Positions 1 to 11,880 of a stretch of DNA of 64,000 nt are shown piece after piece. The stretch covers positions 2,700,628-2,764,627 of the forward strand of contig RSEF01000019.1 in NCBI GenBank assembly GCA_003993805.1, read 5' to 3'. Both the position numbers and the translations under genes were made by a program. The notes beneath the pieces are model-generated. The model searched no databases, had not been told where the DNA came from, and saw nothing but the letters and a program-made list of their open reading frames with translations. The DNA is from Himantopus leucocephalus. Its lineage: Eukaryota; Chordata; Aves; Charadriiformes; Recurvirostridae. The number at the start of each line of letters is the position of its first letter. Within the stretch, counting starts at the first letter, position 1.

Positions 1-2066
1 ATTGCTACCTTAGCAATAGAGACAAAGAAAGATGCCTCATATCTGGGCTTTAGACCCAATATTGGATTGCAGCCTGGAAAGAAAACAATGGGCAATGTTA
101 TTGCAATCAGATGTATGCCACCTACCTGCCCAAATTTGCCAAGAGGATGTGAAATTGTCCCAAGATAAGGGCTTGTACCACAGTGTCCAATGGCTGACTG
201 AACAAGTTCATCACTCTAGTACTCCTTTACCCTTCTGTATATAATATGCAGATATTTTTAAAGTAATCCCAGATGTCCTCACAAGAGGACTGAAAATACT
301 ATCTTTGAATGAATGAAAGCCTATCTTCTGTGAAATTATAGTTTGGAACAGGTATTTTACAGTATTGACAAATTCAGGAAGGGAGCCATACTGGAAATAA
401 TTCATGAGTCATTAGCAGAAGAGGCCAACACAAGGCATCAGGGCAGGAGAGCAACTCCACAATGACACAGAGCTGGCATTCACCCACGAAGACTAAAGTT
501 TTGCACGTCAGCTGAAAACAATGGTAAGTGTTTATGGCCAGCACAGTGCCACTCCTCAACAAAGCCTACAAGAGGTCATTATCCAGATCTGTTCTGAAGA
601 TGTCTAGAAAGCTTAGCAGAGAAAAACACCAATTTTGTTCAGTCAGTAACAGAGAATTAGATCTACGCCAGAGCATGACTGAGTGTTCCTTACACTTAGA
701 TCTCAGTCTGTGCTACCACTACAGCATCACTCCTGTGCAGCTCTGTGGGCCCTATAGGTAGCATAAGTTTCAGAGCAACAGAAGGGTTGGTAAGCACATT
801 TTTAGCTAATCCTAGGAACTCACTCCCAGTCATTTTCCTACAGCATCAACCTCAAATGGATTCAGTTCCGTGTGCCTTTGAGGAAGGAGGCTCAGGACTG
901 AAACTCGGTTCACACACATTTCCCGCTCTGTCCCACCCCAGACCTCAGGGAGAAGTAGGAAGAATGAGTGGGGGGGCTAAAGGAGAATCTCCAACGAAAT
1001 AAAAATCTCAGCTTTGCATTCTGCAGCTCTAACTTCATGGCTGTTAAACTGCGGGAGGGTGAATGCAAAATAGTAGAGCATTACTGCCACCTTGTGCTTC
1101 AGGAAATCTCTACAATCAAGGCTTTTCTTTTGCCTTCCTATTTTTTTTTTAAACCACAAAACCGGAACCAAGACTGGTATTAGCCTGTTCAGAACAGAGA
1201 GTAAGCAAAATGCTCCTGTCTCACCCCGCAAAGGGCCTACCATTGCCTTTTAGCTGAATGCCCGGGCCAGAAAGCACAGCTGGCTCTGCTCTCCCCCAAG
1301 GCATGGGGCACAGCACCCCACGGCCCCCAGTGCTCCCAGGGGCCTCTTCAGCCAAGCAGGGCCACAGGCACAGCATCTCGAGGTGCGAGCTCTCCCCACT
1401 CCCCTTCAACCAAAGGGCACCAATGATTTGGCACGTTTATCATCACTATTCAGAAAAGTATTATTTATTTTTGAAATATTTAATTTTTTTATGAAATTAA
1501 GCTTGTCACAAATACTTAAAACATGGCAGGGAGGCAAAGAGCCTGTATAATCAATTTTCATTGACAGTAATCAGAGGTTTTGATACTGGCTGAAACCAAA
1601 CCAACCTGCTAAACACCAGAGCTTACTTTACCAGGACTGCTGGTCTGGCAAGGTTTGTATTTGTTTCCATGCTCAAGCACAGTTTGAATAAAGCCATATT
1701 CTTATGGAGGGATTTTTCCTACATTGATTTCTCAGAAAGGTGTTTAAAGGGGACTGCACGATACTCCAGCTCTTCGGCAGTCACATACGGAGCAGACTCA
1801 TACAGTTTATTACAGACTAAATTGAATAGTTTCTTCATAAATGACACACAAAAGCCTATAAAATGATAATAGAAAGTGATAGATATTCTACAGCATGTTT
1901 GAAAAACCCGTGAAAGCTTAATAGAGGAAGATTAGAAAATTCTGAAGGAGAGAACAGTTTTTCACAAGAACACAACCCTGAAGAAAGGATATCTAAAGAC
2001 AACATTAATACATTTTAACTGAACTATTTGTCTCATTGATATTTTTGACATTTTTAAAAAAAATTG
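1..2066. other. Unique noncoding DNA, no gene seen
   Basis: Mixed-composition vertebrate sequence with stop codons in all frames. A mildly GC-richer patch near 1250-1400 carries short open frames on both strands but has no convincing splice sites and no recognisable protein similarity. I see no repeat family I can name here. Confidence 0.6.
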
Positions 2067-2330
2067 GCTTGTTATCTACTTTTATCTCTTGTTTCTGAGA
2101 CCAAACTCACCTAAAAACATTTAAAAAAATATAATTGTGATTGTTCTCCCACAGCAGCTTAGCATTAACACAAAAACCATACCTTTATCCAAAAAANTGC
2201 TTGTTATCTACTTTTATCTCTTGTTTCTGAGACCAATCTCACCTAAAAACATTTAAAAAAAATATAATTGTGATTGTTCTCCCACAGCAGCTTAGCATTA
2301 ACACAAAAACCATACCTTTATCCAAAAAAA
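2067..2330. repeat. Tandem near-identical duplication of about 131 bp split by one N
   Basis: Two copies of the same block, 2067-2196 and 2199-2330, lie head to tail with a single N at 2197 between them. They differ by one substitution (an a/t change in the phrase after 'gagacca') and by one base in each of two A-runs. Both begin with gcttgttatctac and end in tccaaaaaa. The N at the exact junction, inside an A-run, points to a scaffolding or gap-filling error in which overlapping contig ends were not merged. A real recent tandem duplication is the alternative. Confidence 0.9.
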
Positions 2331-5300
2331 TGCCAAAACGTTTTCACATATTTTACATCTTAAACAAACGCTATCACAGAGCTAGAAAGACAGGCAACTG
2401 TTGAACAAGAAATTAGAAGAAATTTTCTCAGAGAGAGAAGAGCCTTCATTTCTCACCACCCCAGAGGCCTGCCACAGGAAGGTCTCCGGATTTTCTTGAC
2501 TCCCAGCAGGTGTTGGAAAGCACCTTCAAAAGCTAGCTTTGTGGCTGTCCTCTAGGGTTCTCGCATCAGAATAATCTTCCACTATCAGAAAAGAAACCCT
2601 GAAAGCTTCTCTGCCCATTGCCACAGGAAGCTTCACAGAATTGGAAGTATCCTTATATAAAATTCTCTTTGTCTTATCTGACCAAAGGATTGGCTCTAGC
2701 CAGATTCGTTCCTTACCCAAACCAGATCCTGGGATGCTCTGCTACTTCTTCGTTCATAACAGTTTCTAGGTTTTTTTCATACTATTACAGAACAAAGTGT
2801 TTGATGTTTTCCTTCCCTCCATTCCCCTTCCGTGTTCTGTGCTAGACACGGACATTCAGCAAGATTGCATGTATATAACAAAGATCTGTACAAAACAGTA
2901 CTTTTACTTCAATTTTGTTGCTTCTAACTTTTCACCTAGTAATTTATCAATATTTTTTCTATTCCTATTCTCCCCCCTCCCTCACCCCAGCACTGTCTTT
3001 TCTCTTTTCCTCCCCCATTTGCTTATTTTATACTTCAGAAAAACAGCATTTAGGCATGTGAAGTTGGGCAAAATGAATTGGGGTGTACTGACCAAGGAGA
3101 TTCTCATTCTAGTCCCTGCTCAGCCTCATTTGAAATGATGCAAGATGAGAAAAACTCCACTCTGAATCAGTGAGAACAGAAACTAAACATGGAGCTTTCC
3201 AAACCCGAGTCAGTCATGCTGTGGCTAGAAACTACAACCAAAGGGACACATATGTGCATGCCTCTCCCCAGTGCAAATCCATTTTCACAAAATCTTTTCC
3301 AAAGCAGCATGAAAAATGCAAAGCTTCAGTCTTCTCCAGCAAGACTTTGTTTCAAATGCCGAAAGTAACCAAAGGCTGTTAAAATGTTTCCAGTCATAGA
3401 AAACCTTTAATGCTTTGTTAACAAATATATATATTTATTTTTTTTTTCCCATTCCTAATTGGGACTAGCAATAGGATAACGTTAGAGTTCAGGCAAGCGA
3501 GTTGTGCAAGGTAAGCGCATAGCTGTTGTGCCTTTCTTTTCTCTGTACAATGCGGTAGCTCTGCTGTAGAGGCAGGCAGCCATTTTGCATCCACTTCAAT
3601 TAAAGGCAGTCACCAGCATGACTCTTCCACAGCATGCTCACTGACAAAGATCCTGTGGTTGTTTCCAATCCAGAAAAAGTAATTCTGACAGAGCCCACAG
3701 ACGGCCTTTGTGTATGGAGAAAAACACAGCATTACTGTTCATGTCCATCCTCTAGTGAACACGCAAAGCATATGTATTGTGACAGCCACCCACGACAGGA
3801 GCTTGGCTCTTTTGCTGAAGCTGTCGGCGCTCATTGTTTTAGCTCTGGAGTCCTCCAGTTCAGTCCTGGAGCGTGAGCCAAAACTGTGGCTGCAACAGAC
3901 GTTGTGGAAATACCAGCAGACAGTCAATGGTCTGAAAAACTAATGCCTCAGACACATCCAGGGAAGACACAGTGGTTGGATCTCTCCAACACATACCACA
4001 GTGCAACTTTTAAAGAAAGAAATTACAATTTTATCCCTGCCAGCTGCAGAGGAGCAACTCTCCAACAAAGCCATGACACCTGACACAGCTGCCTCCTATC
4101 TGACACATAATTTTGCTATATTACAAGCTCCAGCTAATCCTTCTCATTATGGACTTCAATTTTATAATGTAACTATGTAGGTCCTATTCAGAAAGGTCAT
4201 TCTCAGCTTAAATAAAACATGTCTCCTAGAACAGGATAGGAGTAATGAATATTATTTTAGTTATGGATTAAGTATGTTAATAGAATACTTCATCCTAATC
4301 CTGTTTTCTGAGCAGCGTGGCTACTTACAATCTCAAAATGAACTGTGTAATGAGAGCAATTTCATACAGCGTCAGGCTCCTACAGGTTTTACGCAAACAT
4401 CACAGATGCTGTGGTTAACATCCACAACTGATGATCTGATTAAGCCTGCACAGAGTGGTATTGGAACATACTATGAATTAATTACCATCAGAAGGGTGAA
4501 GGGTTGAAGGTGGTTAGAATTTAAATTTGTCATGTTTATGCCAATAAATCAGAGATAAACAAATACATTGAAATACTTTAGTGTTTAAAAATCAATTTTT
4601 TTCTGTAGAAAAGAAATCAAATTCTGAATACAAAGCAGTAAGCTCTGACATACATGATGCAGATTTTCATTGCAAGAAAGACAACTTCCACTTTCCAGTT
4701 TCAGTTATTGTCATAAATTCATGAACAACTACTTGAACACAATCCTTAACTCCTGTTCAGTGGTATCATGGGATACAGGAGCACACACTGTACAAGTTGG
4801 TGTTACTGTGTACAACTGGGGAAAGGTGCTCAAGCCTGCAGAGCCTTTGTATGAATTGCCCCCAAATGACATGGGTCATACTGCTATCCTTGTAACTGTA
4901 ATGTACCACTCCATTTCTGTCACAGAGAAATGGTGAAAAATTGTCCATCTCAAAGCATGCAGAGAAAGAGATGAATAAACTGTGACCACTTAAGTGACCC
5001 CAGTTGACATAGAAATTACAGGGTAGTCACACTTGCTTCTGTGAAGCTGGATTCCCTTAAGTTTCAGCCAGCAACACGGAGTAAAAGCCACCCTCACACA
5101 ATGAAGGCGGGGAGACAGTTTAGTGTGAGGATGGGCCTTGTCCCTAGGCACTAGAAATCCTCCTATCAGAAGTGAAGAACCAAGTCCAGATTTTCTAACA
5201 GGAGTGCATTGAACTAAGAGGCCACCATGCTTTGCTAGCAAATCTACTTCCTCCCATCATCAAACTTGGAACTTGAAGAACCATGAAGTAACCATGGCTT

Positions 5301-6975
5301 TCTCAACCATGACCTTGCATATTGTAGTTCAGGGAGAGGATCCACCAAGATCCCAGTAACTTATACCTGCCGGGCTGCCACTCTCTACACAAAACACAAG
5401 AATGAAGCCGGTCAGGGCACCTGAGGTGGCTACACTTTTAACATTATTTCATCAGCTGCTATAGAATCCAATGGTTTTCCAGTATGCTCCATCTTCTGCA
5501 GAGAAGAGAACTGCCAAACTCTGGGATATAGAAGAACCCCAAAGGCATATTCAAACATAAACTGTTTTTAAAGCTCTGATTCCTGGCAGTCTGAGACTGG
5601 CTTAGCTCAGCTTTGTTGTTTAAATGTGTCGATGTTAGCTTACACTATGCACTGCCTGGAAACCCTAGAGCTAGAACAGGTACTCAGGTCAGGGTAGTCC
5701 CGCTCAGATACCAGCTCTGCTAAAGCAATGTGATGCAGCACACACGTTGATGGACTTGGCTTCCTGCCCTGGGACCAGTGCGGATACCACCAAGGAACAG
5801 CTCTGTGCTAGCTAGGTATAGTGTGGTTGTTGAGAATAATGCAATCATGTGAGAGCTTTTTAGGCAAAGGATTTTTTAAGGCCTTGCTCGACCTAGACTT
5901 CCATCATCTGTGCTGTACTCCACTGCAAGTCCCCTGCTATTTAATTCAGAGTAAAGAGAACCAGCTGCAGATAGATAACAACAAGGAATGATTTACTGTT
6001 CCCATTTTATATCTGGCCCAAGTTAAGAGCAAATACACAAACACAGCAGGATCATGCACTCAGGTGCCATTCTTCCATGGGCAACCTCTTCATTTCATAA
6101 CTGGATTAATGTCCCACTGACCTCATCTAAACACACAGAAACAGCCAGCAAGACAACTACAGTTTCAATGCAGTCTCCTAGCCCTACACTGAGGCTATCA
6201 AACAATCTGCTAGAAGAGGACAAAATCTGCAGAAAAATAAATTACATTCCAAACGGCGAAAAACAAATACAACACACTCTGAAGCTGCTCCTTGCAGCAC
6301 CAGCATGTATTTGCTTCAACCAGAGCTTAAAAGCCTCACCTCAAACGCTATTTTCATCTTTCAGAAAATACATTTTAAAAACCACCATTAATAAAGCCTA
6401 TATAGCATTGTCCAGCCCTTCATTCCAAAACCCCACAACTCTATACATAGGCTAAACCCCTGCTCCCAGTCCGACACACTGTCCCTCAGCCCGTTTTCCT
6501 TTAAAACCCCACACTCATCATACTTGCCAGGCAGCTTTCTGTCATCACTTCCACTGGGGTGATAATCCCAGCAGTGGCCAAGCTTACTAAAGCTGTTCCT
6601 GACCATAGTCTGCAAACCACTACTGAAGTACCAGGACACTAAGGGGAAGGTCTGCCTGTCCCCAGATAAATTCTTCCTGGTTTTGACTCCTGTGCAACAA
6701 GCACAGCTGCTCCACATGAAGACCCCCATTCCTGCCCCAACCTGCATCACTTGTGGCCACACAGGTGGCACCTACAAACAAAAGCTTGAAAACTTCTGTT
6801 TCTGACCTACCCTGAAGTCAGACATATACAACAACGGAATTCCGCTTAAGCTTTTCCTCCAGCTGCAGCTATCTGAGGAGCAAAGTAGAGCATTAATCTA
6901 GCAAGTCCAGGCCTGCTTTCAAACACGTTTTCCTTCACACTTCAGTCCTTACAGCCTTGGCTAATAACATTCCTA
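2331..6975. other. Unique noncoding DNA, no gene seen
   Basis: AT-rich single-copy sequence. It has a short (AT) run near 3425 and an open frame of 133 codons at 6054-6455 (+) that shows no domain, signal or splice context. I recognise no mobile element in this stretch. Confidence 0.55.
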
Positions 6976-7110
6976 TACCAGTAATTTTCATCCTGTGGTT
7001 CACGCTCCTCTGGGGGGCAGGGAGGGGGACCACAAATGGCATCTAAGAAAACTGGGCTTGTGCACACCATACGGAAACCTGCATATGGACCCATAAAAAA
7101 TTTCGCATAA
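6976..7110. mobile_element. Possible hAT-type DNA transposon fragment
   Basis: The stretch opens with ccagtaattttcatcctgtgg, followed by ttcacgctcctctggggggc. This resembles, by eye, the terminal region of Charlie-like hAT elements of amniotes, which begin CAGTGG-like and continue with a 'gtggtccacggacccctgggggtc' style motif. The match is degraded and no second terminal inverted repeat is visible, so it would be an old, partial copy if real. Family assignment is from memory. Confidence 0.25.
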
Positions 7111-7234
7111 GTCCCTTGAAATTTGGAGCTCTCCAAGAGCTGAGATTGAAAGCTACTGTACACCATGGTATTCCATTGTCAGTAGAGAAATCACTGATTT
7201 AAGACACAAAAAAATCCAAGTTATTTTACCAGCT

Positions 7235-7335
7235 CTGTCCCTCCAGCGTAGTGATAGACAGGACTTGTCACTGTTCTGTGCCTCAGTTTCTCCACCTGTA
7301 AAAATAAGGAGGAAATTATTGCATCTCTTTTTTGA
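7235..7335 (+). repeat. MIR-type SINE fragment
   Basis: The string gtgcctcagtttctccacctg followed by taaaaataaggagga matches the highly recognisable MIR core phrase 'tgtgcctcagtttcctcatctgtaaaatgagga'. The upstream bases (cttgtcactgtt) fit the 'caagtcactt' part of the same consensus. MIRs are ancient tRNA-derived SINEs inherited from the amniote ancestor and are present in birds only as diverged remnants, as here. Confidence 0.6.
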
Positions 7336-10300
7336 TATTTAAAACCCACCTGGAAATAATTGTTATTTAAAAGGTATGTGCTGCTATTGTTCTGCCTCTT
7401 AAGTTCACCTCCGTACACCTCTGCTCAGTACATCAGGTAGTCACCTTGAATTCCTGAGTCTCCTGTAATCAGGTTGTGGGATTCAGCACTGGATGCCACA
7501 GACCTATAAACCATCCTGTTTGACTGCATATATAAATAATGGTCGTTGAATTGCTTTGGTGTTTACATATTGGGGGACACACAGACACTGCAATATACTG
7601 TAAATGTTAATGTAGCTGGTGACAGTTACACCATTCTGAGTCATATGTTTGCAAACAATTAACACACATACCCCAGCAAATGGGATCGCATCAAAACAGA
7701 GTAGGGAGAGAAGGCAAAAAGTATCGGTCAAAGAAGCAGGATAAGCCATCCTCCCACTATCACATCATTAAGACAAAGCTTTCCTAGCAGAACTACCTAG
7801 TCAACACTGGGGCAGAAAGAGAAGATTTCATATAACCTGCATGCTAACAGAAGTATTTCTGTTGGTCCCAGCTGTTAGGGACGAACCCTGCACATCTTCA
7901 AGGATGCCCTGTTAGTTCAAACCTTGAAGGATGTTGTTTCTTCAAGTAAATTTGCTAATTTGTTATTAATCATGCATAAGGTCTTGTATAAGGACCAACA
8001 AGCCTTTGTGCTAGCTACTGTCCAAACACAAATTTGTTAACATTACCACTGTTCCAGCAAGCATACAATCACTGGTTTAATAATTACATGTGTATTTGAG
8101 ATCTCATACACAATTATCCCATGTTACATGACCTGACCTTCACGTGGCTTTGTTTTAAAAGCTTCATCTGTATTCCTACTGTTTCCTGGATGAATCCCAT
8201 GGAAGAGCTTTTGTATATCCGTATCACCTTTAAAAATGCATGACTTCATCAGAAGCAGTCTCAGTTCTGCTCTGTAGAAACATGACCCAAAACCAGTTAA
8301 AAAATCAGTGGGAGCTTCCCTTTAGGTAGCCTGGGCCTTGAAAAGCACTTGTACCTCCCTGATGAGTCATCTAACCTTCGTTATGTTATGCACTAATTTG
8401 TACAGCAAATGAATCCTCCTGCCACTCTCCATCCCTTGTATTACATTTCTTCAATTTCTGCCTTCCTGGGAGCTTCTGTTGCTTTTAAAATATAAATGTT
8501 GAAGTTTGCTTTGACCTCATTCTCCCTTACTAACATCACAGAAATCAAGGAAACCGGATAGGGTATCAGCACCAATCAGGACTATGTCCTTCCTCTACCC
8601 ATTGCCTCAGCTGCTACTTCTCACAGTGCAAGCAGTTCATTCCCAGGCTTGCTCAAACACGCATGGTTTCAATGTAGAAAGTTCTAGCTGAGCCTCTCAG
8701 AGGAAACAGGACACAGGTCACAAGTTGCCTCAGCTATGAAGAGCTCAACTCACAGGTATCACTCACTGTCTGCCCAAGTTTGCTGGGTGTATCTCTGCAT
8801 GGAGACAAACCCAGCAGGATTCTTTCAGACAGAAATATGCATCCTTAGCAAAACAATGAACAATGGAGGAGAAAGAGGAAGTGCACCAGGAAAAAAACCT
8901 TTTAAAACAGTGAGACTACAACTCTCATCCTAAACATTTAGGTTAACTTTGGCACACTGAGCTGCTGAGTAAGATATACAGTGGTAGGGTCCGAGCGTTA
9001 GAAATAATACAACACAGCTGTGCCACACCTCCCACAGCTGTGAACAGGGCTACAAAGGTGCTTACACTGTTCTCACTAGTCTCTTAAGGGAAACAATTAG
9101 GAGAAGTTTTACAATTTGAAAAACAGCAGGTCTGTTATACTGTTCCCAGGGAACGTTTGCACTTAAGTCTCACATTTGTGTTCATCCTGCAGCAGAACGA
9201 GTACTTAAAGTTTCAAGCACTTCATTTAGTACAGAAATAAGAAGCCAATTTCTTTCAAATGCATAATAGTCTGAAGGCCTTTCACCTGGCTGCAGCACTG
9301 CAAAGACTACCACATTATGCGAAACCCACTCTAGCTTTAGGCAAAAGGGCTTAGTGCCTGGACAGCACGCTGTTACCTCTGAACATCATTTCCCCCTGAA
9401 GTGATGTAGCTAGGTTTTCAGGGTCAGCGTATTTGAACCATAAAGCATTAACATCACCCTAGGAAAACACCATTCTGATCATGGTGTCCCCTCGGCCTAA
9501 ACCAGACCCCTGGAAAGCTACATTGATTAAAGTCAGGAGTTGACCTGCAAGCATATCTCCCTTCTCCTCAGACTACCACCTTCCTAAGAATTCTGTATGT
9601 ATACTTTACCAACAAATACAAACACCAAGCTAAGCTATGGCTCAGTCAACCAGACAGGTCTTCTTGCCATTACTGAGAATGCTTTCACATACAAATACCG
9701 TGAGGATGAAATCCTAATGGTAACTTCTGGGTGAAGTAACTACTATAGGCTGCTTAGAACCATATATAACCCTTCAGTTTAAAAAATAAATTACTAAAGT
9801 GCACAATGTTATCTTTTTGCCTCCAGACAAAGGAAAGAGAAGCAAGAAAGAAGAATGCAAAATTGCTCCATACTTGCATTTTATTCATTTTGATCATTTG
9901 CACTTCATGGTAAATCAATTTGTGCTGCTCTCATGAGGGTTTAGGAGTTCACATTTTCTTTCACCTAGTGAACAAATTCTTACCTAGTTGTCCAGTACTG
10001 CCATCTCTCTCTGAAGCACTGTTCCATGGAGGTGGCTTCAGGATTCTCAGGCTGTAACTATCTAGCACAAGAGGTTTGTTTGGGGTTTGATTTTTTTTAA
10101 ATGTCTCTTTGAAGGATTAAAACTGAATGTTTCACACACAACACCAGTATGAATTCTATCTTTAAAATAACCCCAGTGAGTTAAACTTGGGCAGCCAAAC
10201 ATTCTTATTCAGCAAGCTTTCACCATGGGTTGGTAGGAAGCCAGAAACAGGGAATGGATATTTGTGTTAGTAGCAAAACAACAACTGAGCTCACTTAATC

Positions 10301-11100
10301 AACATGAGTTCTACGCAGCAATTAGCAGGATCAGCAACACCACACTACTAGTAACATTTACAGCACTGCCAACAGAAAACTTAAGAAGGATTAAAAAAAA
10401 AAACCAGAAACTGAAAAATGCTTTTAAATATCACATTGTTCTAAATTAATACCAAAAACCACAAGAAAGTGATACTGCTTTGGTTTTGAATTACAGCACT
10501 AAGGTCACAAAACAAATACTATGGCAACCTAAGGCTAATGAGGTACTGCCCATACACAGTGCTCCTGCCACACTGATGATCTTACAAAATATTTCTTGAT
10601 TCCAGACATTTGCTGATCTTGCTAGTGGAAGAGGTATTTCTTCTTAGAGATTTCTCTATTGCTCCCCATTCACTTGCTATATAGCATATGCTATTCCATT
10701 TATAGATACAAGAACATACTGCTGCATTAATGCAGGAAAATACTTGATCACAGAAAAGATTTTTAAAGAAAAAAAAATCAATTTCAACCAGGAAAGCCTA
10801 ATAAAGCACTGGAAGTCTGTCAGATAGGCACAGAAATAAAAGTGAGCTAGGCCTTAAAAGGAATGTAACACACTGCAAAATTCAGCACTACTAACTCATG
10901 TTGTGTAGCAAAGAAACGACTGTATTTGGGATTTATTTTCCAAACTTTTCTTTTTTTAAGTCCCATTCTCCTGCCAAAGGTGATTTTTTTCCACAGGTAT
11001 TTTCAACATCCATTCTCATTTACCTCAGGTTGAAACCTTTCTTACCTTGACTAGCATACCAGATCATAGGGAAGCCTCTTAAAACACAGCCAAGAAGTTC
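7336..11100. other. Unique noncoding DNA, no gene seen
   Basis: AT-rich sequence without long open frames, named repeats or promoter-like composition. A few A-runs and T-runs occur (about 10,090, 10,393 and 10,770). Confidence 0.55.
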
Positions 11101-11272
11101 GTAAAGAGGCTCCTATGGAGGGACTCCAGAACCAGACCCTCTGAAGGGGCAGCTAGCAGCCTCCTCAGGTAAAAGAGGCGGGAAGCCCCAGCCCTCACCA
11201 CCTGCCGCCTCACAGCCTGAGGAGAGCGCCACGGCTGAGACGTCTAGAGGCTGGGACGCTTCTGACAGAACT
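11101..11272 (+). other. Candidate noncoding first exon with a good splice donor
   Basis: A locally GC-richer segment containing several CpGs (gaggcggg, gagcgccacggc, gagacgtc) ends at 11272 and is followed by gtaagtac, a near-perfect vertebrate 5' splice site. No long open frame runs through it, so it would be a 5'-untranslated exon. The same junction read on the minus strand gives tacttacag, which could instead be a 3' splice acceptor of a leftward gene. The strand is therefore uncertain, and no transcript evidence is available from sequence alone. Confidence 0.22.
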
Positions 11273-11500
11273 GTAAGTACACCAGGCTACCCAAAAGGTT
11301 TTCTGATTTAAGAAACAGCAACAAATATAACATGATAGAGCTAAAAGCGCTGAAGCCCCAACCACTCAGGCTGGTTTTCCTCATGAGCTGTATCAGCAAC
11401 AGCACCGAGCACTGCCCTCCTCACAGGAATGACCTGTAACTCACAGCACCTGGGCCTTCATGAGGTAATTTAACTAGAAGTCACTGCAAACACACCTTAC

Positions 11501-11620
11501 CTGTGTCACATTGAGCATCTCCGGGGGGGGGCAGGTGGCAGCTACAAGTTATTCCCGCTGGCACCACCCTGCTTTGGGCGCTGTCGAGCCGAGGTGGGGC
11601 GGAGCGGTGGGGTGAGGAGG
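11501..11620 (-). CDS. Candidate minus-strand first exon (start codon plus splice donor)
   Basis: On the minus strand the sequence reads ATGCTCAATGTGACACAG (MLNVTQ; 11518 to 11501) and is directly followed by gtaaggtgtg, a strong 5' splice donor. Upstream of the ATG the DNA is GC-rich (a G/C run, then CpG-bearing sequence to about 11,640), as expected of a 5' untranslated region next to a promoter. The peptide is too short to identify a family. Reading on to the next possible minus-strand acceptor (just beyond 11273) meets a stop within nine codons, so if this exon is real its partner lies further left or that exon is untranslated. Start and donor are observed; the gene is inference. Confidence 0.22.
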
Positions 11621-11745
11621 GAAAACAAAATGGTGGTCCGGGGCATTGGGGTGGGGGCATCAGCCTCGTTGCCTGAGGGGAAAAGGAGGGGGGAGAGGAA
11701 CAGCCTCAGATGAGGGACCCGCCTCTTCCTCTCCCGGCTAATTTA
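11520..11745. promoter_or_regulatory. GC-rich promoter-like region, possibly divergent
   Basis: The composition changes abruptly here: G-rich runs, several CpGs (gggcgctgtcgagccgaggtg, ggagcggtgggg) and, at about 11,626-11,635, aaaatggtgg. The last resembles the YY1 element AAnATGGCGGC that often sits just downstream of housekeeping transcription starts. The region lies between a minus-strand donor-bearing candidate exon (ending 11501) and a plus-strand one (ending 11880), an arrangement typical of bidirectional promoters. CpG density is only moderate compared with the island at 50.6-52.1 kb. Promoter function is inferred. Confidence 0.35.
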
Positions 11746-11880
11746 AAGCACCAAATCCTTACAATGAGTGTTTCTGTCACTTCCAGAAAGTCTCTGAAAG
11801 AAGTGGGTTGTGTTGTCTCCTCCTGTCCTGTCAGCAGAGGTATAGCAGTAGATGCTGGAATGGCTGGTCTGCTTCAGCAG
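11710..11880 (+). CDS. Candidate plus-strand coding exon of unknown product
   Basis: An open frame from the ATG at 11710 runs through 11880, where cttcagcag is followed by gtgagtcagc, a strong 5' splice site. An internal ATG at 11764 is in the same frame. A possible 3' splice acceptor (gtttctgtcacttccag, ending about 11786) also exists, so the real exon could start there instead. The encoded stretch contains SLKEVGCVVSSCPVSRGI and then MAGLLQQ just before the donor. I do not recognise the product. The position immediately downstream of a GC-rich promoter-like patch favours a first or second exon, but the open length is within chance expectation. Confidence 0.25.

Noticed and set aside
6054..6771. 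Overlapping frames of 133 (+) and 127 (-) codons
   Set aside because: Opposite-strand overlap with no features; at most one could be real and neither has support.
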